Assembly (NCBI GenBank): GCA_037893245.1
Contig: JBAIAA010000352.1
Coordinates: 248,001 to 312,000 of the forward strand
DNA from: Crossaster papposus
Taxonomy: Eukaryota; Echinodermata; Asteroidea; Velatida; Solasteridae
Length of the DNA: 64,000 nucleotides
Direction: 5' to 3'
Positions 59,441 through 64,000 of this stretch are shown here, in pieces. How positions within the stretch are numbered: position 1 is the stretch's first letter; each line of letters starts with the position of its first letter. The translations under genes were made by a program, and so were the position numbers. Under the pieces are notes generated by a model. The model was not told the origin of the DNA and did no database searches. It saw only the letters and a program-made list of their open reading frames with translations.

Positions 59441-59905
59441 AGCCCTGACCAGGGGCCAATTTCATAGAGCTGCTAAGCACAACAATTTGCTTAGCATGAC
59501 AATTTGTCCTTGGCAAAAACAAGGTTACAGACCAAAATTTTACCTGATCTTTATTGTTCTGGATTGATAATCAGCTGTTTTCTTGCTTAGCATGAAAAAC
59601 ATGTATAATTTTGGTTGGTAACCTGTTTTTAATGAGCAAGACTTTTTTGTGCTAAGCAATTTTGTTTGCTTAGCAGCTCTATGAAATTGGGCCCAGTTGG
59701 CACAACTCTGATTTCACCCGATCCCTTAATTGTCTCCTGTGCAGTCATGCATTAAAACCAATCCAGTGAAACTGACACCAAAGGAAGCAGAAAGAGTTAC
59801 TCTAAAAGTACATACAAATATCTTTTCTATATTGATACAGAATAAAACTATGGCCAATTTTATAAGTACATATAATAGTAATTTTTTGACTCGCACTGTT
59901 ATATA
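59441..59905 (-). repeat. Right arm of the large inverted duplication
   Basis: Reverse complement of the 57.4-58.0 kb arm, beginning CAGCCCTGACCAG and ending near CTCGCACTGTTATATAGTG. It is interrupted by the element at 59453-59694. Confidence 0.85.
59453..59694. mobile_element. MITE with TIR GGGCCAATTTCATAGAGCTGCTAAGCA
   Basis: The left GGGCCAATTTCATAGAGCTG CTAAGCA is matched at the right end by TGCTTAGCAGCTCTATGAAA TTGGGCCC. The empty site in the left arm (CTGACCAGTTGACAC in reverse complement of 57.99-58.02 kb) supports a 2-bp AG duplication. Confidence 0.92.
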
Positions 59906-60639
59906 GTGGGGCAGATAGGGGAAATGAGTTGTGCCTTTGATGATACAAGCATGACATTCGGCAAACAAATAATGATGTCATAAGAAAGATACTTGGATAA
60001 CAGGGCCATGCATTTGACATTTGAAAAAAATATAGGTAGAATAACAATCAATGGTAGATATTTAGAAAATTGCTTGTTATACCTATTAGTTTCAAAGGAC
60101 AAATCTGCGATGGCCCCATATCTAAAATATCTTTCTCATGAAATACTCGGACTGTGTGTCAAATTCCATGCTTAAACTTAGACCAAATCTCATCATCTAT
60201 CTGCCGTTTACGGCATACGGTACACTGTTCGTATTTATTAATACCTGTATTAGTGTATAGGTCATAAACATTTTATTACCAATTATTTGCAAACAGAAGT
60301 ACACGCTCCGTGAAACAGCCATGCATTGTGATTGTAATGTTCTCTTTGGAATCAGCCTTGACAGCGTTAAACAGACGGTACCATAATGCCGTGTTAGTCA
60401 CGACATAATCTTTGTTGTCTGTTTCGCCTATTTGCAAATGTATTGCAAAAAAGTATATTGCAATCGACTCGACAATTGACAATGGGCTAATTCTGTATAC
60501 ACACTTGTTGTTCCTCATGCAATGTTACTTTGTCTACATACACATTCGCATTGTTGTATCCACTGTGGAGACATGGCTTTGTTCTCGTGTACAAAATGGT
60601 TAGAAAGTCGAGCACGTTTTTCAAAATGCTCCCATTTTA

Positions 60640-60885
60640 ACCATAATTTTTTTCATGGGTTGAAATTTCGACCCAATATACCCTATATTATACCCTAACC
60701 CAAACACTAACCCTAACCCACATCCTAATCCTAGTTTTTGAGTAATTTAAGTAAAATCCAAAAATCTAATTCGTGAAATTCCCAGTGGAGACCTATTCAT
60801 CTATAGAAATTTACCCTCTGGAGACGTTTTGTCTCCATTGTACACATTGTGTTCATGTCTCCAGAGGGTACCGTATTTCGCACCA
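60640..60885. repeat. Repeat containing ACCCTAACCCAAACACTAACCC, inverted copy at 4205-4395
   Basis: CCCTAACCCAAACACTAACC and TCTCCAGAGGGTA-type ends correspond in reverse complement to GTGTTTGGGTTAGGGT and CTCCGCAGGGTATATTTC at 4205-4395. This is interspersed repeat sequence and not a telomere array. Confidence 0.6.
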
Positions 60886-60899
60886 CAATTCTTAAGTTG

Positions 60900-63779
60900 T
60901 ACACTGTAAAAAAATGTTCGGACCGTAGTTGTATTTATTAATAAACTTTATTTTTACTGTGAAAATTATGTAAATTCTGCTACTTTACATATTTTTCTGT
61001 CACTTCACAGACTTTTGCCGTAACAAAAATACGATTTTTATAAGTAAATACAACTATACGGTCCGACCGTACCGTGAAATACGGTCGGATGTTGGCATCT
61101 CGCTGCGCGACTTTCGACCGAAAATTATACGGAATTGTGTATACTGTGCCGCTAATTTCTAGTTGTATATACAATAATTATTCATGGAAGCATTTGTTGC
61201 CAAAGTCCTAAAATAAGCTCAAAAGCATCTTTAAAAACGTAAGAAAGAAAGAAAACGGCATTCAAGTAGATTAAAGTTACAACACAAACAAATTAAACAA
61301 ACTGTTTTTGCCAAGCAGACAACAAACGGAATATGTGCATCTATTCTTCATTGGTTGAATCGCTGAAAATGTATATAAAAACTCAAAAATATAAATTAAA
61401 CTAATATATACATAATAATAACACCAAATGAGCGCTAGAACGCGCACGGCAGACAATCGGAGATCGACAATTCGGTGAAAACGAGGGACTTATGCCTACG
61501 TATGAAGCAATTCACTGTGAACGCTGTATACTGAATCGAGTGACGAGTTACAAGGCTACCATCATAATTTTTGCCAGGCTTATTATAACTCCACTTAAAA
61601 CTCAGAAGGGAAATTAACAGTGATAGGTATTGTACATATAGATGTTTTATCATCAATTGATGCATTTTAATGCTGGTTTGTTGGCAGACGGAAGCAATTT
61701 GCAATTACTGTCATTAACTGAAAACTTATTAATTTTTTTTACACATTTTAATACACGGAGGCCTATATCATCTTGTATTATATATTATTTTTTATATTAT
61801 GTAGGGTTATACTTACTAGTCACTTTTTCCGCATTCTCTCCTTTAATTTTCACATCTTGGTCAGTTATAATCAGACTGGGGATGTCCATCTTATTTATAC
61901 TGCGAGGGATTTTCCTAGGAAAAATAATTTCAAAAATGACTATTTTATTATTTTACTACATGTTTTTATTTTGCTTAAAATTGGCGTATTGCATAATTTA
62001 TGGAAAATATGTACATGTGTTTAAAACAAGCAAGTAATATTTATAACATTTAAAAAAAAATTGACTGGCTGTTTTTTCAACGGCCTGTTTATGCACCTAT
62101 AATTCAAGAGGAAGCCATTTTGGTCTTGTTCCCTAAATATATTTTATAAATTGTGAACTGTTGAATGGGATGGTGCCAGACTATAGGTTTTGCATTCTAG
62201 CCTCACTTTCAATTTTTTTAATTTGTTAGTGTCCTAAAACATAAAGGTATGTTTTTAATCAAACATTTGTATTTATTCATCATCAAAGACTGGTATTAAT
62301 TTGTAATTAACTTTAGGTCATTGCTTTCATTTCTATCTGCAAGTTTCAAAAAAAAAAAAAAGATTTTACGTCACCTTCCTTTTAATATAGCCGACTCGTG
62401 AATAAAGCCCATACTGTACCACCACTGCTTTCCGTCCGAAGCTTGACATAATTTGTTTCACGACAATCAGGCGTGCACCGTATCCAAGTCTGCTAGGGAG
62501 GCTGCGTTGCCAGGGTAACATGGCGGGGAAATTAAAGGACGTAATGTAATTATGAAATCGACTGGAACTCGACCTAAGGTCAAGTTCGCGAGACTCTCTG
62601 GAATGCTGGGTATATAAAACCATAGTGATATATGCAAAACAGAAACGACGACAAAGGGATATAGGCCTACGTCATACAGTCCATACATGCCCGTGAATAG
62701 TTCCGAGAAATGGGTTCAGGTGAAGGTTAGGTTATAGAAAATTAAAGTCGCCTTTGTTTTTTATCAGAATTGCATCCACTCGTGCAATATCCATATTGAT
62801 TTTAATTTCTGCTTTGTCTTTTTTGTTTGGGTTTTTGAAACAATTCCTTTCGGCTTATAATCAGTTATGTTGCTTTAAGTTTAACTCGCTTGAACATTAT
62901 AGCTGACACATGAAAACACCTTACCTAAATACATACATGTACACGCTAGCAGGTATATTTGTATAAGAATACTATAAAAAAAACTATATTTATTTACATA
63001 TAATTTATGCATACATATTCCGATTACATGTCCTCTTTAAATTACACAACCAGATAATAAGGTACATTTGTAAATGGACAAACTGATTTGAGTTGAATGG
63101 CGTAAATGTTTGATTTGTTTTGTTTTGATTAATTGAGGTCAACAAGTGGAAGACAGTTATGTATAGCGGGGACTTAAAGGTCTAATTTTCTGAAGGGGGA
63201 CACGTCATATCTTTTGGTCAAAGTTTAAAATAATATACATAAATAGCTATAGTTTTGCATTCTCCAAGTTCTGAGTGGATAGGGGAGGAATAGGTGACAA
63301 AGAGGGGACATTGGAAATGAACGGCAGGCGTTCCCCGGCCCCCTGTTACACAAGCAGTCTGTTTTATAAGGAAATACAACATTTGCAAACACCAAAAATC
63401 AAAAGTAGGCCTACTGAATTATTATGAAACTTGACTGAAACATCCTGTGAAATTATGTCAAGCTGGTGTGATGCAATTTCCAACAATGATGGTCGTCCGA
63501 CTAGATGGACAGGCTTTCAATCACAGTGTTTTCACTTTTGTTCATCCTGGCCATCTTAGATTGGATTGTCTTTATTCTGCTGTGAACTCCCTCCCACTCC
63601 CCCTTCTCCATTCTGCTCCCCTTCTATACCTATCTCTCCCCCACCGTACCTTGTATACATTTATTACTTTTGATTGGTATTTGTTATACCATTTATCTTT
63701 CATCTTGATTGTTTTTGATGTGTGCCTTTTCTTACTTCGAATATGTACATGTTTGTATTTTGAATGTCATGACCGAATA

Positions 63780-63811
<32 letters not shown>

Positions 63812-64000
63812 TAATAATAACCGAAAATGGGCATTTGGGAGACCTCTCCATAGAGACGTGCACAACATTTTCCATTCTTTATTGTAACCTAACCCGTTTT
63901 ATTTTACCTAGAGCTTTTCCCACGAAATTTCATATTTATGCATTTTGGACCCTACTCTATCAATCTGGACTGTTAAATGTTTAAAAATGTATCTCCTTCC
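60900..64000. other. Terminal stretch without recognised gene
   Basis: AT-rich. 60905-61090 has CACTGTAAAAAAATGTTCGG and ACGGTCCGACCGTACCG, possibly a truncated TIR element. 63440-63815 looks like the 3' end of a non-LTR retrotransposon: C-rich coding-like tail, TTTGAATGTCATGACCGAAT AAATAATAATAA, then (AAT)n. The 146-codon frame there gets its poly-Asn from this microsatellite. A short ATGGCGGGGAAATTAAAG frame at 62520 has no support. Confidence 0.4.

Noticed and set aside
43629..60720. Telomere-like TTAGGG runs at 4.3, 6.6, 32.9, 43.6, 46.4 and 60.7 kb
   Set aside because: Only one to three units each, embedded in interspersed repeats; no interstitial telomere array.
63447..63887. 146-codon frame with poly-asparagine
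   Set aside because: The Asn run is an (AAT)n microsatellite at what looks like a retrotransposon 3' end; no domain.

Overview
This is eukaryotic DNA: spliced genes with consensus introns, dense non-autonomous transposons, tRNA-derived SINE remnants and simple repeats. The protein families, the intron density, an animal-type UGA-selenocysteine gene and an expanded class C receptor gene suggest a marine invertebrate deuterostome, most likely an echinoderm or relative. The phylum is inference; the sequence does not name the species.

Three genes can be assembled exon by exon, all on the minus strand. (1) PRPF19 at 740-9658, the spliceosome-associated U-box/WD40 ubiquitin ligase, is complete in 11 coding exons (510 aa) and has one GC-AG intron. 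(2) A very large class C G-protein-coupled receptor at 14733-32474 has 18 coding exons and 2,240 aa. It has a signal peptide, FOUR tandem Venus-flytrap (ANF_receptor/periplasmic-binding-like) ligand-binding modules, no visible cysteine-rich domain, one seven-helix domain and an acidic C-tail. This is the most unusual object in the window. (3) A selenoprotein M orthologue at 42536-46797 has 4 coding exons and 159 aa including selenocysteine, encoded by an in-frame TGA inside exon 2. It ends in KDEL.

A truncated, inverted copy of the receptor's 5' end lies at about 36599-36830 and carries two slippage-type deletions that destroy its frame. A fossil transposase C-terminus lies at about 58140-58455.

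The rest is mostly repeats. Several MITE families insert at TTAA: family A (TTAAAGGTAGGATACACCATT), family B (TTAAAGGGATCGTATACG), family C (TTAACCAGTTCGCGCCGG) and a 480-bp foldback in a PRPF19 intron. This points to piggyBac-like mobilisation. Others are a TGTGACC-ended family (F), a hAT-like element with a perfect 8-bp target duplication, a GGGCCAATTTCATAGAGCTGCT element, an approximately 800-bp tandem duplication, a 0.6-kb-arm palindrome just 3' of the selenoprotein gene, a large inverted duplication at 57.4-59.9 kb, and a 0.6-kb G-rich minisatellite in a selenoprotein M intron. Paired repeat copies supply empty sites that date several insertions relative to each other.

The genes do not form an operon-like unit. 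They are independent loci for RNA splicing and ubiquitylation, extracellular ligand sensing, and ER redox protein function. I recognise no host gene between 46.8 and 64 kb.
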